Below, in pieces: positions 53,184 through 63,167 of a stretch of DNA of 64,000 nucleotides. The first letter of the stretch is position 1. Each line of letters opens with the position of its first letter. The translations under genes were made by a program, and so were the position numbers. The stretch is from Niveibacterium umoris (lineage in GTDB: Bacteria > Pseudomonadota > Gammaproteobacteria > Burkholderiales > Rhodocyclaceae): the NCBI RefSeq assembly GCF_014197015.1, contig NZ_JACIET010000003.1, forward strand, positions 124,001-188,000, in the 5' to 3' direction. Below the pieces are notes generated by a model. That model searched no databases. It was given only the letters and a program-made list of their open reading frames with translations, and was not told the origin of the DNA.

Positions 53184-55463
53184 CTATTTGGTGCGCGCGT
53201 GGCCGGCCTCCACCACCGTCAATGCGGTCATGTTCACGATGCGCCGCACGGTGGCCGTCGGCGTGAGGATATGCACCGGCTTTGCCGATCCCAGCAGGAT
53301 CGGCCCCACCGTCATGCCGTCGCCAGCCGCGGTCTTGAGCAGGTTGAACGCAATGTTCGCCGCGTCCAGCGTAGGGAAGATCAGCAGGTTGGCATCGTCG
53401 CGCATACGCGCGTTCGGAAACACCTGCAGCCGGACGCTTGCGTCAAGGGCCGCATCGCCATGCATTTCGCCCTCCACCTGCAGTTCCGGATGGCGTTCGT
53501 GGAGCAGCGCCAGCGCGGCGCGCATCTTCTCGGCAGTGGGCGTGTCGTCGGTGCCGAAACTCGAATGCGACAGCAGTGCCACACGCGGCTGGATACCGAA
53601 GCGGCGCACTTCTTCCGCGGCGAGGCAGGTCATCTCGACGAGTTGCTCGACCGTGGGGTCGTAATTGACGTAGGTATCGCACAGGAACACGGTGCGGCCG
53701 GGCAAGGCCAGCAGGTTCATGGCATAACAGCTGCCCACCCCCTTGGCGCGCCCCAGCACGGTTTCCACGAACTTCAGGTGCAGCTGGTGCAGACCCGACG
53801 TGCCGCATATCAAGCCGTCGGCATAGCCGAACTTGAGCATCAATGCGCCGATCAAGGTCGCGCGCCGCCGCACTTCGCGCCGCGCGTATTCGACCGAGAC
53901 GCCACGCCGCTCCATCAGCGCGTGGTAGTGCGTCCACAGCTCGCGGTAGCGCGGGTCGTCGTCCTGATTGACCATCTCGAAGTCGAGTTCCGGCCGCAGG
54001 CGCAGACCGAAGCGCTCGATGTAGCGCGTGATGACCTCGGGGCGACCGATCAGGATCGGCCTTGCCAGCCCCTCGTCCACCACCGTCTGAACCGCGCGCA
54101 GCACCCGCTCGGATTCGCCCTCAGCGAAGATGATGCGCTTGGGCGCGCGTTTGGCCGCGGCGAACACCGGCTTCATGATCAGGCCGGACTGCCAGACGAA
54201 ATTGTTGAGCCCCTGCCGGTACGCCTCCCAATCGGTGATCGGCCGCGTCGCCACGCCCGAATCCATCGCCGCCTGGGCCACCGCCGGCGCGATCTTGACG
54301 ATCAGGCGCGGATCGAAGGGCTTGGGGATGATGTACTCTGGGCCAAAGCTCGCGATGCCCTCGCCATACGCGGCGGCGACGACGTCGCTCTGTTCGGCGC
54401 GCGTGAGTTCGGCGATGGCCCGCACGGCAGCAAGCTTCATCTCGTCGGTGATGGTGGTCGCGCCGACATCCAGCGCACCGCGGAAGATGAACGGGAAGCA
54501 CAGCACGTTGTTCACCTGGTTCGGGTAGTCCGACCGCCCGGTGGCGATGATCGCGTCGTCGCGCACCGCCTTGACCTGTTCCGGCAGGATCTCCGGCGTC
54601 GGATTCGCCAGCGCGAGAATCACCGGATTGGGCGCCATCCTTGCGACCATCTCGGGCTTCAGCACCCCACCGGCAGACAGGCCGAGAAAAACATCGGCCC
54701 CTTCGATGACGTCGGCGAGCGTGCGGGCATCCGTCTTCTTGGCAAAGCGGTCCTTGACCGGGTCCATCAGCACCGGTCGCCCCTCATAGACCACGCCTTC
54801 GATGTCGGTGACCCAGATGTGCTCGACCGGTATGCCGAGCATCACCAGCAGGTCGAGGCAAGCGAGCGCCGCCGCGCCGGCGCCAGAGGTCACAAGCTTG
54901 ATCTGTGACAAATCCTTGCCAAGCAGGTGCAAGCCGTTGAGCAAGGCGGCGCCGACCACGATCGCGGTGCCATGCTGGTCGTCGTGGAAGACCGGGATGT
55001 TCATCCGCTTGCGCAGTTCGCGCTCGATGTAGAAACACTCGGGCGCCTTGATGTCTTCAAGGTTGATGCCGCCGAATGTGGGCTCCAGCGAGGCGATGGT
55101 CTCGATCAGCTTGTCCGGATCGGGCTGCTGGAACTCCAGATCGAATACATCGATCCCGGCGAACTTCTTGAACAGCACCGCCTTGCCCTCCATCACCGGC
55201 TTCGCGGCGAGCGGCCCGATGTTGCCGAGCCCCAGCACGGCGGTGCCATTGGTGACGACGGCGATGAGGTTGGCGCGCGCGGTCAGCGTGCCCGCCTCTG
55301 CCGGATCTGCGACGATCGCATTGCACGCTGCGGCCACCCCTGGCGAATACGCGAGCGACAGATCCTGCTGGTTGGTCAGCGCCTTTGTCGGCGTGACGGC
55401 TATCTTCCCCGGCTTGCCCGCGCGGTGGTATTCCAGCGCTGCAGCCTCAAAACGCTTGTCCAT
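53184..55463 (-). CDS. maeB: NADP-dependent malic enzyme with phosphotransacetylase-like domain
   Basis: A 759-residue MaeB that converts malate to pyruvate and CO2. The N-terminal 425 residues are the malic enzyme domains ([45 protein letters not shown]-type nucleotide site); residues 430-755 are a Pta-like domain that is regulatory in this family (acetyl-CoA inhibition). GGGGAGAG precedes ATG 55463. Divergent from pckG with 300 bases between. Confidence 0.95.
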   Translation of the reverse strand: MDKRFEAAALEYHRAGKPGKIAVTPTKALTNQQDLSLAYSPGVAAACNAIVADPAEAGTLTARANLIAVVTNGTAVLGLGNIGPLAAKPVMEGKAVLFKKFAGIDVFDLEFQQPDPDKLIETIASLEPTFGGINLEDIKAPECFYIERELRKRMNIPVFHDDQHGTAIVVGAALLNGLHLLGKDLSQIKLVTSGAGAAALACLDLLVMLGIPVEHIWVTDIEGVVYEGRPVLMDPVKDRFAKKTDARTLADVIEGADVFLGLSAGGVLKPEMVARMAPNPVILALANPTPEILPEQVKAVRDDAIIATGRSDYPNQVNNVLCFPFIFRGALDVGATTITDEMKLAAVRAIAELTRAEQSDVVAAAYGEGIASFGPEYIIPKPFDPRLIVKIAPAVAQAAMDSGVATRPITDWEAYRQGLNNFVWQSGLIMKPVFAAAKRAPKRIIFAEGESERVLRAVQTVVDEGLARPILIGRPEVITRYIERFGLRLRPELDFEMVNQDDDPRYRELWTHYHALMERRGVSVEYARREVRRRATLIGALMLKFGYADGLICGTSGLHQLHLKFVETVLGRAKGVGSCYAMNLLALPGRTVFLCDTYVNYDPTVEQLVEMTCLAAEEVRRFGIQPRVALLSHSSFGTDDTPTAEKMRAALALLHERHPELQVEGEMHGDAALDASVRLQVFPNARMRDDANLLIFPTLDAANIAFNLLKTAAGDGMTVGPILLGSAKPVHILTPTATVRRIVNMTALTVVEAGHARTK

Positions 55464-55763
55464 GCTCTCCCCGATCAAGTCGTGCCATGAAACGCAACGC
55501 CCCCGTGCGTCCGGCTACTTTCAAACTCGCGGCAGGATACTCGCTGCATGCGACCTTGGGATAAGTCCTTAGTTGTGCTGCCTGTGCCGGGGGCATAGAC
55601 TTCTATAAGACTCAGGATTTTGGTTCGCGCCAGCCAAGAAGAAAAGCTCTTGGTGCGAATGCTGCGGCGTCGTTTCTCTCCTCCCACCGACGCTGGGCCA
55701 CGTGCGGTACTCGTCCGCGGGGTATCTGCGTGCGTTCGAATTCGTGGTAACCAGGAGAGAATC
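55464..55763. promoter_or_regulatory. Shared maeB-pckG control region with a probable pckG promoter
   Basis: Three hundred bases with no gene. A candidate sigma-70 promoter for pckG is TTGTGC (55573-55578), 17 bases, TAGACT (55596-55601). The pckG frame stays open upstream to 55620 but AGGAGAGA before ATG 55764 sets the start. The long leader (about 155 bases from the predicted start of transcription) could hold mRNA-level control. Confidence 0.4.
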
Positions 55764-57596
55764 ATGACCACACGTTTGCCCGAAGCGGCGCTCACTTCCG
55801 CTCCGGAATATGTCCGCCACGCGCGTCTCAAACAGTGGGTGGCAGAAGTCGCCGCCCTCACCCTGCCTGATCGCGTTGTCTGGTGCGATGGCTCCGAGGA
55901 AGAATCCGCACGGCTGTGTGAAGAAATGGTCGCAGCCGGCCAGATGATCCGCCTCAATCCGGAAAAGCGCCCGAACTCCTTCCTGGCACGCTCCGACCCT
56001 TCGGACGTGGCGCGCGTCGAAGACCGCACCTACATCTGCACCACCGATCCGCATGACGCCGGCCCCACCAACAACTGGGAGTCGCCGGCCAAGATGAAGG
56101 CCACGCTGACCGAACTGTTCCACGGCTGCATGCGTGGCCGCACGCTGTACGTGATTCCGTTCTCGATGGGGCCTCTGGGCAGCCCGATCTCGCAGATCGG
56201 CGTCGAAATTTCGGATTCGCCCTACGTGGTGGTGAACATGCGGATCATGACCCGCATGGGTCGTGCGGTGTATGAGGTGCTTGGCGACAACGGCGATTTC
56301 GTGCCGTGCCTGCACTCGATAGGCGCCCCCTTGCAAGCGGGCGAAAAAGACAGCAGCTGGCCGTGCAACCCGACCACCAAGTACATCTGCCACTTCCCCG
56401 AGACCCGTGAGATCTGGTCCTACGGCTCGGGCTACGGTGGCAACGCACTGCTCGGCAAGAAGTGCTTCGCGCTGCGCATTGCCTCGACGATGGCACGCGA
56501 CGAAGGCTGGCTGGCCGAACACATGCTGATCCTTGGCGTTGAAAACCCGCAAGGCGAGAATACCTACGTCGCGGCGGCGTTTCCGTCTGCCTGCGGCAAG
56601 ACCAATTTCGCCATGCTGATCCCGCCGGAGAGTCTGGGCGGATGGAAGGTCACGACGGTTGGCGACGACATCGCCTGGATCAAGCCCGGTCCCGATGGCC
56701 GCTTCTACGCCATCAACCCGGAGGCCGGCTACTTCGGCGTGGCGCCGGGCACGAACGAGAAGACCAACCGTAACGCGATGGCGACCCTGCATGCCAACGT
56801 GATCTTCACCAACGTCGCGCTAACCGACGATGGCGACGTGTGGTGGGAAGGCATGAGCAAGGAAGTACCCGCACACCTGATCGACTGGACCGGGCAAGAC
56901 TGGACGCCAGACTGCGGTCGCAAAGCCGCGCATCCGAACTCCCGCTTCACCGCGCCGGCGGGCCAATGCCCGTCGATCGACGCGAAGTGGGAAGACCCGG
57001 CGGGCGTGCCGATTTCTGCCTTCGTGTTCGGCGGTCGCCGCGCGACAACCGTGCCGCTGGTCTACCAGGCCTTCAACTGGAATTTCGGCGTCTACATGGC
57101 GGCGACACTCGGCTCTGAGACCACCGCAGCGGCCTTCGGGCAGCAAGGCGTGGTGCGCCGCGATCCGTTCGCGATGCTGCCCTTCTGCGGTTACCACATG
57201 GGCGATTACTTCAACCATTGGCTGAAGATCGGCCATACGGTCGAGCACACACCGAAGGTGTTCTGCGTGAACTGGTTCCGCATGAACGAAAGCGGCGATT
57301 TCATGTGGCCAGGCTTCGGCGACAACATGCGCGTGCTCAAGTGGATCGTCGAGCGCTCACGAGGCGAAGTTGGCGCGCGTGAAACCGCGCTCGGCTGGAT
57401 GCCCAAGTTCGAGGACATCGAATGGTCCGGCATGGGCATCGGCCGCGAAGAATTCGAAGCGCTTACAGCGATCGACGCTCAAGCCTGGCGCAGCGAGCTT
57501 GCCCTGCACAAGGAATGGTTCGACAAGCTGGGCAAACGCCTGCCACGCACCCTGGCGCTGCAGCGCGAGCTGTTCGAAGAAGCCATCGGCCGCTGA
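55764..57596 (+). CDS. pckG: Phosphoenolpyruvate carboxykinase (GTP)
   Basis: A 610-residue GTP-dependent enzyme that makes PEP from oxaloacetate. The kinase-1a P-loop [13 protein letters not shown] (about residue 273), with its reactive Cys in the loop, and the PCK signature region ([17 protein letters not shown]) are present, as is the guanine-binding Phe/Asn region ([14 protein letters not shown]). It marks gluconeogenic or anaplerotic ability. Paired with maeB on the other strand. Terminator follows. Confidence 0.97.
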   Translation: MTTRLPEAALTSAPEYVRHARLKQWVAEVAALTLPDRVVWCDGSEEESARLCEEMVAAGQMIRLNPEKRPNSFLARSDPSDVARVEDRTYICTTDPHDAGPTNNWESPAKMKATLTELFHGCMRGRTLYVIPFSMGPLGSPISQIGVEISDSPYVVVNMRIMTRMGRAVYEVLGDNGDFVPCLHSIGAPLQAGEKDSSWPCNPTTKYICHFPETREIWSYGSGYGGNALLGKKCFALRIASTMARDEGWLAEHMLILGVENPQGENTYVAAAFPSACGKTNFAMLIPPESLGGWKVTTVGDDIAWIKPGPDGRFYAINPEAGYFGVAPGTNEKTNRNAMATLHANVIFTNVALTDDGDVWWEGMSKEVPAHLIDWTGQDWTPDCGRKAAHPNSRFTAPAGQCPSIDAKWEDPAGVPISAFVFGGRRATTVPLVYQAFNWNFGVYMAATLGSETTAAAFGQQGVVRRDPFAMLPFCGYHMGDYFNHWLKIGHTVEHTPKVFCVNWFRMNESGDFMWPGFGDNMRVLKWIVERSRGEVGARETALGWMPKFEDIEWSGMGIGREEFEALTAIDAQAWRSELALHKEWFDKLGKRLPRTLALQRELFEEAIGR

Positions 57597-57618
57597 GCCA
57601 CAGTCCCTGACTGTCACG

Positions 57619-57648
57619 AGCGCCGCCCTCGGGTGGCGCTTTTCATTT
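57619..57648 (+). terminator. Terminator after pckG
   Basis: AGCGCCGCC-CTCG-GGTGGCGCT stem with one G-T pair, followed by TTTCATTTC. Confidence 0.85.
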
Positions 57649-57676
57649 CCGCCTCTGCCGGGCGTAAAGTGTCGCC

Positions 57677-58864
57677 ATGTCGGAATACACCCATTCACTT
57701 TGCGCCGGGCCGCTCGCGCGCCGCGCACGCGACATCGAACCTTTCCACGTCATGGAATTGCTCGCGCGCGCCCACGCGCTGGAGGCTCAGGGACGCGACA
57801 TCATCCACATGGAGGTCGGCGAGCCGGACTTTCCGACGCCCCCGCCCGTCATCGCCGCGGCGCAAGCCTTTCTTGATCAAGGCTACGTCCGTTACACGCC
57901 AGCGCTCGGCCTGCCAGCCTTGCGCGAGGCCATTGCGGCGCACTACGCCAGGCGCTTCGGCGTCACGATTGAAACCGAACGCATCGTCGTTACCGCTGGC
58001 GCATCGGGCGCCCTGCTACTGGCCCTTGCCGCGCTGACGGAGCCCGGCGATGCGTGGCTGTTACCCGACCCCGGTTACCCTTGCAACCGGCACTTCGTGC
58101 GCGCGTTCGAGGGAGTGCCGACGGCACTGCCGGTCACCGCTGCCGCTGCTTTTCAGCCAACGCTCGCACAGGTCGAAGGCGCCTGGACGCCCGATACGCG
58201 AGGCATCATCGTCGCGAGCCCCTCCAATCCGACCGGGACCGTGATCGACACCTCGACGCTTGACCAGATCGCGCAGTTCGTCGGTGCGCGCAAGGGCGCG
58301 CTGATCGTGGACGAGATCTACCAGGGGCTCACATACGACACCCCGCCGCACACCGCGCTTGGTGGTGGCACCCCCACATTCGTCATCAACAGCTTCTCGA
58401 AGTATTTCGGCATGACCGGGTGGCGACTGGGGTGGCTGGTGGCGCCCAAGGCTTACGTGCGGGAAATCGAGAAGCTCGCGCAGCACTTCTTCATCAGCCC
58501 ATCGACCCCTGCGCAACACGCCGCACTGGCGGCCTTCGCGCCGGAGTGCATCGCGATTCTCGAATCGCGTCGTGCGGCGTTTGCGCGACGTCGAGAAGTG
58601 CTGATAGACGGTCTGCTGGCACTCGGTTTCGACATCCCTGCCCGCCCAGCGGGCGCGTTCTACGTCTACGCGGACGTCGGCGGTTTGAGCACTGACAGTT
58701 TCGCGCTTGCGCACCGCCTGCTCGAAGAGGCTGGCGTTGCGGTCACTCCGGGCAGGGATTTTGGCGCCCAATCTCCGGACCGCTGGCTGCGTTTCGCCTA
58801 CACCACGGACGAAGCGCGTATCACCGAAGCGATCGGGCGCATGGCGCGCGTTCTGGCCGGGTAG
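57677..58864 (+). CDS. Class I/II PLP-dependent aminotransferase (aspartate aminotransferase family)
   Basis: A 395-residue aminotransferase of fold type I, subgroup I-gamma. Lys242 in NSFSKYFGMTGWRLGW binds PLP; Asn in SPSNPTG, Asp/Tyr in VDEIYQGLTY and the final Arg in WLRFAY are in place. Substrates are probably an aliphatic or aromatic amino acid and a 2-oxo acid; not predictable further. Start ATG 57677. Confidence 0.9.
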   Translation: MSEYTHSLCAGPLARRARDIEPFHVMELLARAHALEAQGRDIIHMEVGEPDFPTPPPVIAAAQAFLDQGYVRYTPALGLPALREAIAAHYARRFGVTIETERIVVTAGASGALLLALAALTEPGDAWLLPDPGYPCNRHFVRAFEGVPTALPVTAAAAFQPTLAQVEGAWTPDTRGIIVASPSNPTGTVIDTSTLDQIAQFVGARKGALIVDEIYQGLTYDTPPHTALGGGTPTFVINSFSKYFGMTGWRLGWLVAPKAYVREIEKLAQHFFISPSTPAQHAALAAFAPECIAILESRRAAFARRREVLIDGLLALGFDIPARPAGAFYVYADVGGLSTDSFALAHRLLEEAGVAVTPGRDFGAQSPDRWLRFAYTTDEARITEAIGRMARVLAG

Positions 58865-58867
58865 AAA

Positions 58868-58895
58868 TGAAAAGGGCCGGCTTGGCGCCGGCCCT
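58868..58895 (-). terminator. Terminator of the lytic transglycosylase gene
   Basis: AGGGCCGGC / GCCGGCCCT stem with a 5-base loop; on the minus strand it is followed by TTTTCATTTC. Confidence 0.85.
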
Positions 58896-58913
58896 GCGAG
58901 TGAAGCGTCTGAA

Positions 58914-59651
58914 TCAGCGGGCGGACGCCAGCTTGGCGCCCTGACGCATCGCCAGTTGCAGGCGTTGCTTCTCGGCGATCACCTTGTTGGCGTAGCCTTC
59001 AGTCGGGTCATCAGCCGCGCCGCCGTATTGCTGCAGACCCGCCATCAGCGAGCCATTGCGGCGAATGTATTCCTTCAACACCTGTGCGCCGACACGGATG
59101 TTCTCGGTGGGATCAAGCAGCGGTGCAGCACCGGCCTTCTCGTCGAATTTGTCCTGGTGGAAACGTGGCACCACCTGCATCAGACCCTGAGCACCCACTG
59201 CACTTTCGGCAAACGGATTGAAGCTCGACTCGATGCCGACGACAGCAACGATCAGCAGCGGATCAATGCCGACTGAATGGCCCGCTTTCTGTGCGGCAAC
59301 AATCAGTGGTTCTACTGCAGCACGGGCGACACGATAACGACGGGCAAGGTAGTCGGTCACGCGTTCCATTTCCGGCGAGAGCTGATCCGGGTGATCCGGA
59401 TCCACCAGTGCCGTGTCCTGCTCAACGGTTGCCAGATCAGCCGGGGACAGGCTGTCCTCGGCGGCAACTGCTGCCTCGGCACGTCCGAACAGACTCTGCA
59501 GCGGCAAGCCGCCCAGGCCCTGGTCGAATACGCGTACGCCGAGAATCACTGTTACCACGAGCCCTGCGACGAGCAGACTTCCGTGGGCGAAGTGCAGAAC
59601 AAAGGAACCAACGTGCCGAGCAGCTGCTGCGACGCGAGTTGCGTAGATCAT
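58914..59651 (-). CDS. Lytic transglycosylase (Slt70-like domain)
   Basis: A 245-residue protein: an N-terminal membrane segment (about 18-38), a linker, and an SLT domain in which catalytic Glu141 lies in GIESSFNPFAES, with the family marks GAQGLMQVVP and NIRVGAQVLKEYI. It cleaves the peptidoglycan glycan chain to anhydro-muropeptides. ATG 59651 is the second of two adjacent ATGs and has AGGAGG at better spacing than the first. Confidence 0.9.
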   Translation of the reverse strand: MIYATRVAAAARHVGSFVLHFAHGSLLVAGLVVTVILGVRVFDQGLGGLPLQSLFGRAEAAVAAEDSLSPADLATVEQDTALVDPDHPDQLSPEMERVTDYLARRYRVARAAVEPLIVAAQKAGHSVGIDPLLIVAVVGIESSFNPFAESAVGAQGLMQVVPRFHQDKFDEKAGAAPLLDPTENIRVGAQVLKEYIRRNGSLMAGLQQYGGAADDPTEGYANKVIAEKQRLQLAMRQGAKLASAR

Positions 59652-60066
59652 CATTCCTCCTCTGAGGCTCTGACGGCATATTCGCCTGAACGGTCTGAAC
59701 AGACACGCGACATTCCTTACGCCCAAGAACAAATCCCTGGGTCATGCGGAAAACTGGTCTGTCAGCGCACGGGCGATACCGCGCAAAGTGGTCAAGGGTC
59801 GATCGAGGTGTACCGCCGCAACCAGACGATGCACCGACTAAGAAACACCAAGAATTACCAGGAACGAAACAGAAGCTGGCGGTCTGTTCGCTTCTCTGAA
59901 TGAACTACTGCGATATATCGATCGCAACCAGACGAGGCGCAGTGTATTGATTCCAATAGGATTTGTCAATCCCACCCGGAATCGTTGCACTGCAACAACA
60001 ATGCCGTTTGGATATTCATAGAGCCTTGGTGGTGGCGGCTTGGCGGCCGGCATCACGCGCAATCCC
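59652..60066. other. Gene-free, AT-richer stretch upstream of the transglycosylase gene
   Basis: About 415 bases without a credible gene; AT-rich for this chromosome from about 59,800 to 60,000. It holds the palindromes CGATATATCG (59911-59920) and GTTGCA-C-TGCAAC (59984-59996). It should carry the transglycosylase promoter. A small RNA cannot be ruled out. Confidence 0.5.
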
Positions 60067-60097
60067 AAGAAAAAAGGCACGTGCAAGCACGTGCCTT
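60067..60097 (-). terminator. Terminator of the H1-like gene
   Basis: AAGGCACGTGC / GCACGTGCCTT perfect 11-base stem with a 2-base loop; T6 follows on the minus strand. Confidence 0.92.
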
Positions 60098-60120
60098 CGT
60101 CGATCGCTTTGCTGACCTGA

Positions 60121-61530
60121 TCAGGACGGGCGTGAGCCTGTCGGGAACGGCCACGCGGCAGTCGGATTCAACGACGACTTCAGCCCCGGAGTTGCTGCGG
60201 TCGAGGGTTTCGCGTCAGCGGCGGCCGGCGCATCCGCTGGCTTTGCGGCAGGTGCTGCCGCATCGGTCTTGGCTTCAGCTTCAGCCTTGGGCGCCTCGGC
60301 CGCCGGAGCAGCAGGCGCCGCTGCAGGCGTCGCCGGTTTGGCTGCGGCTTTCTTCGCGGCGGGCTTCTTCTTCGGCGCGGCCTTGGTTGCCTCAGATTTC
60401 ACCTCTGCCGGTTTGGCTTCAACCGGTTTCGCTTCAGCGGCCGGTTTGGCCGTAGGCGCTTTTGCGGCTGGCTTGGCAGCTGGCTTTGCGGCCGGCTTGG
60501 CCGCCGGTTTCGCCGCCTTCGCAGCGGGCTTTGCCGGCGCCTTCTTCGCTGCAGGCTTCGCTGCGCTTTCAACCGCCTTGGCGACAACCTTCTCGGCCTT
60601 GACCACAGCCTTTGTGACAGCCTTCTTCACGGCGGTAGCCTTCGTCGCCGCTTTCTTCGCTACTTTCTCGACAGCTTTTTCAGCCTTGGCGACGACTTTC
60701 TTCGCTGCCGTCACTTTCTTTGCCGCCTCTTTCTTGACGGTCTTCTCAGCCTTCGCCACGGCTTTTTTTGCTGCGGTTACCTTTGCAGTCGCGGTCTTCT
60801 TCACAGCCTTCTCGGCCTTCGATACAGCCTTCTTGACTGTGGCGACGGCGGCCGTGGCCTTCTTCGCTGCAGGCTTCGCAGCAGCTTTCGGTGCAGCCTT
60901 CTTCGCGACCGGCTTCGCAGCAGCCTTGGCCGGTGCGGCCTTCTTCGCGGCTGGCTTCGCAGCGGTCTTCGGTGCGGCCTTGGCGGCGACCTTCTTTGCC
61001 GCAGGCTTGGCGGCGGCCTTCGGCGCAGCCTTCTTCACTGCGGGCTTGGCCGCCGGTTTTGTGGCCGCCTTGGTTGCAGTCTTCTTGGCAGCGGGTTTGG
61101 CTGCAGCCTTAGGAGCAGCTTTGGCCGTTGTCTTCTTTGCCGCAGTCTTCGCAACCGCGCGGGTAGGCGTCGGATGCACCAGAGTGGTCTTGCGTTCCGT
61201 CACCTTGGCGGCGGGTTTGGCTGCGGTGGCCTTCTTGGCCGCCGGTTTGGTGACGGCGGCCTTCTTGGCGGCGGGTTTCGCGGCTGGTTTGGCGGCAACC
61301 TTCGCTGCGGGTTTCGCGGCCGCCTTGGCGGCGGGCTTTGCCGCCGGCTTGGTCGCCGCCTTGGCGGTCACCTTCTTCGCTGCCGGTTTGGCTGCCGCCT
61401 TGGGGACAGCGGCCTTCTTTGCCACCGGTTTCGCGGCGGGCTTGGCTACTACCTTCTTCGCCGCAGGTTTCGCGGCTGCCTTGGGGGCCGCCGCTTTCTT
61501 GGTCTTGTCAGTGCTCTTTGCTGTTGCCAT
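60121..61530 (-). CDS. Lys/Ala/Pro-rich histone H1-like protein
   Basis: A 469-residue protein built mainly of KPAAKK, KAAPKAAAKPA and KKAVAKAEK pentads and longer units, like eukaryotic H1 tails and bacterial AlgP/BpH1-type proteins. Such proteins bind DNA and shape the nucleoid. A middle block (about 230-320) has longer periodicity with Val/Glu (VAKAEKAVEKVAKK) and may be helical; the last 100 residues are Pro/Glu/Ala-rich and the end is LKSSLNPTAAWPFPTGSRPS. GGAGGG precedes ATG 61530. Located after nrdB, same strand. Confidence 0.88.
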   Translation of the reverse strand: MATAKSTDKTKKAAAPKAAAKPAAKKVVAKPAAKPVAKKAAVPKAAAKPAAKKVTAKAATKPAAKPAAKAAAKPAAKVAAKPAAKPAAKKAAVTKPAAKKATAAKPAAKVTERKTTLVHPTPTRAVAKTAAKKTTAKAAPKAAAKPAAKKTATKAATKPAAKPAVKKAAPKAAAKPAAKKVAAKAAPKTAAKPAAKKAAPAKAAAKPVAKKAAPKAAAKPAAKKATAAVATVKKAVSKAEKAVKKTATAKVTAAKKAVAKAEKTVKKEAAKKVTAAKKVVAKAEKAVEKVAKKAATKATAVKKAVTKAVVKAEKVVAKAVESAAKPAAKKAPAKPAAKAAKPAAKPAAKPAAKPAAKAPTAKPAAEAKPVEAKPAEVKSEATKAAPKKKPAAKKAAAKPATPAAAPAAPAAEAPKAEAEAKTDAAAPAAKPADAPAAADAKPSTAATPGLKSSLNPTAAWPFPTGSRPS

Positions 61531-61668
61531 ATCACCCTCCATCGTAGCGTCGTGGGTCAGTCAATGCGCACGTCACCACGCGGAAGTGGCGCGCCGCAGC
61601 CGCACAAGTGCGCGGCGGTAGTAAAACCTGTGAAGCGGTGTACGAGACGGTGGAGAGCAAGCGGCAAA

Positions 61669-62802
61669 TCAATCCCAACTCAGCGCCCCTCCCGTCTGAT
61701 ACTCGATCACCCGCGTCTCGAAGAAGTTGCGCTCCTTCTTCAGATCGATCATTTCGCTCATCCAAGGGAACGGGTTTTCCGCGCCCGGATAGATGGCATC
61801 GATGCCGATCTGCTGGCAACGCCGATTCGCGATGAAACGCAGGTATTCCTTGAACATGGATGCATTGAGGCCGAGCACGCCGCGCGGCATGGTGTCTTCG
61901 GCATAGCGGTATTCAAGCTCGACACCACGCTGCATCAGCGTGCGGATCTCGTCGCGGAATGCCGGCGTCCACAGATGCGGATTCTCGAGCTTGATGGTGT
62001 TGATGAGGTCGATGCCGAAGTTGCAGTGCATCGACTCGTCACGAAGGATGTATTGGTATTGCTCGGCCGCGCCGGTCATCTTGTTCTGGCGGCCGAGCGC
62101 GAGAATCTGCGCGAAGCCGACGTAGAAAAACAGGCCTTCCATGATGCAGGCGAAGACGATCAACGAGCGCAGGAGTTGCTGGTCCGCCTCGGGCGTACCC
62201 GTCTTGAATTCCGGATCGGTCAGGGTCTCGATGAAGGGGATCAGGAATTCGTCCTTCGCACGGATCGTCGGGATCTCGTGGTAGGCGTTAAAGATCTCGC
62301 CCTCGTCGAGACCGAGCGATTCGACGATGTACTGGTAGGCGTGCGTGTGGATCGCTTCTTCAAACGCCTGGCGCAACAGGAACTGACGACACTCGGGCGC
62401 GGTGATGTGGCGATAGGTGCCAAGCACGATATTGTTGGCAGCGAGCGAATCGGCCGTGACGAAGAAGCCGAGGTTGCGCTTGACGATACGCCGCTCGTCC
62501 TCGGTGAGGCCGTTCGGGTCCTTCCACAGCGCGATGTCGCGCGCCATGTTCACTTCCTGCGGCATCCAGTGGTTCGCGCAAGTGGCGAGGTACTTCTCCC
62601 ACGCCCACTTGTACTTGAAAGGAACGAGCTGGTTGACGTCTGTCGCGCCGTTGATGACACGCTTGTCAGCAGCGTTGATCCGTCGAACGCTCACCGCGTC
62701 GTCCTGCTCGATGCCGCGCTCGGCGACAGACGATACCTCCGCCTCAACCGCGCGGGGCTGTTTCCAATTTGCAGAAACGAGGTCGTCGTCAAAATTCAGC
62801 AT
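61669..62802 (-). CDS. nrdB: Ribonucleoside-diphosphate reductase class Ia, beta subunit
   Basis: A 377-residue R2 protein with the diiron-tyrosyl radical site. Asp118 (FFVTADSL), Glu149 and His152 ([10 protein letters not shown]), Glu in CIMEGLFFY and Glu/His in [10 protein letters not shown] are ligands. Tyr156, four residues after the His, corresponds to the radical tyrosine of E. coli, so this is not a chlamydial (Phe) type. It makes the radical that NrdA uses to form deoxyribonucleotides. AAGGAT is upstream of ATG 62802. Confidence 0.96.
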   Translation of the reverse strand: MLNFDDDLVSANWKQPRAVEAEVSSVAERGIEQDDAVSVRRINAADKRVINGATDVNQLVPFKYKWAWEKYLATCANHWMPQEVNMARDIALWKDPNGLTEDERRIVKRNLGFFVTADSLAANNIVLGTYRHITAPECRQFLLRQAFEEAIHTHAYQYIVESLGLDEGEIFNAYHEIPTIRAKDEFLIPFIETLTDPEFKTGTPEADQQLLRSLIVFACIMEGLFFYVGFAQILALGRQNKMTGAAEQYQYILRDESMHCNFGIDLINTIKLENPHLWTPAFRDEIRTLMQRGVELEYRYAEDTMPRGVLGLNASMFKEYLRFIANRRCQQIGIDAIYPGAENPFPWMSEMIDLKKERNFFETRVIEYQTGGALSWD

Positions 62803-63167
62803 GCCAATATCCTTTAGTTCAATTTTTCGAATCGATCAACAAATTTCTGCAACTCGTCGACGGCCGGAGACGTACTGCCGGCGCGGCTTTCCGTGAAGTT
62901 GTGCGTCACCCTGTCACAACCAATATCGCGGAAACCCGCATAAATACTAGTTCTCAGAGGATCGCCCGGAGAGCCTTATGCTGCGCGGCTCTGCGGCGAG
63001 CGGTGTTGCAAAGAGCGAACACTGCGTGCGACGCGTCTACCGGTTTCATGAGACGACGTGGCACCGGTCCACACATGCGACACGAAGATTCCGGACCACA
63101 TCTCGCACCTTGCGCATGCCACGTCGTCCCCCGTTTCTCATCACGAGCCGAGGCGCATGTAGGACGT
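62803..63167. other. Long gap between nrdA and nrdB without a gene
   Basis: About 365 bases on the same transcript path as nrdAB. No credible reading frame, tRNA or terminator is seen. An ACCGGT pair (about 63039-63068) could form a weak hairpin. The gap is larger than usual for an nrdAB operon, so nrdB may have its own promoter here. Confidence 0.5.

Noticed and set aside
53145-54908. A 587-codon open frame opposite maeB
   Set aside because: Same cause: GC-biased coding on the true strand; the translated product has no family features.
60121-61530. Regular repeats that could be taken for a CRISPR array
   Set aside because: Repeats are codon-phased Lys/Ala/Pro units in one long frame, with no unique spacers of constant length.
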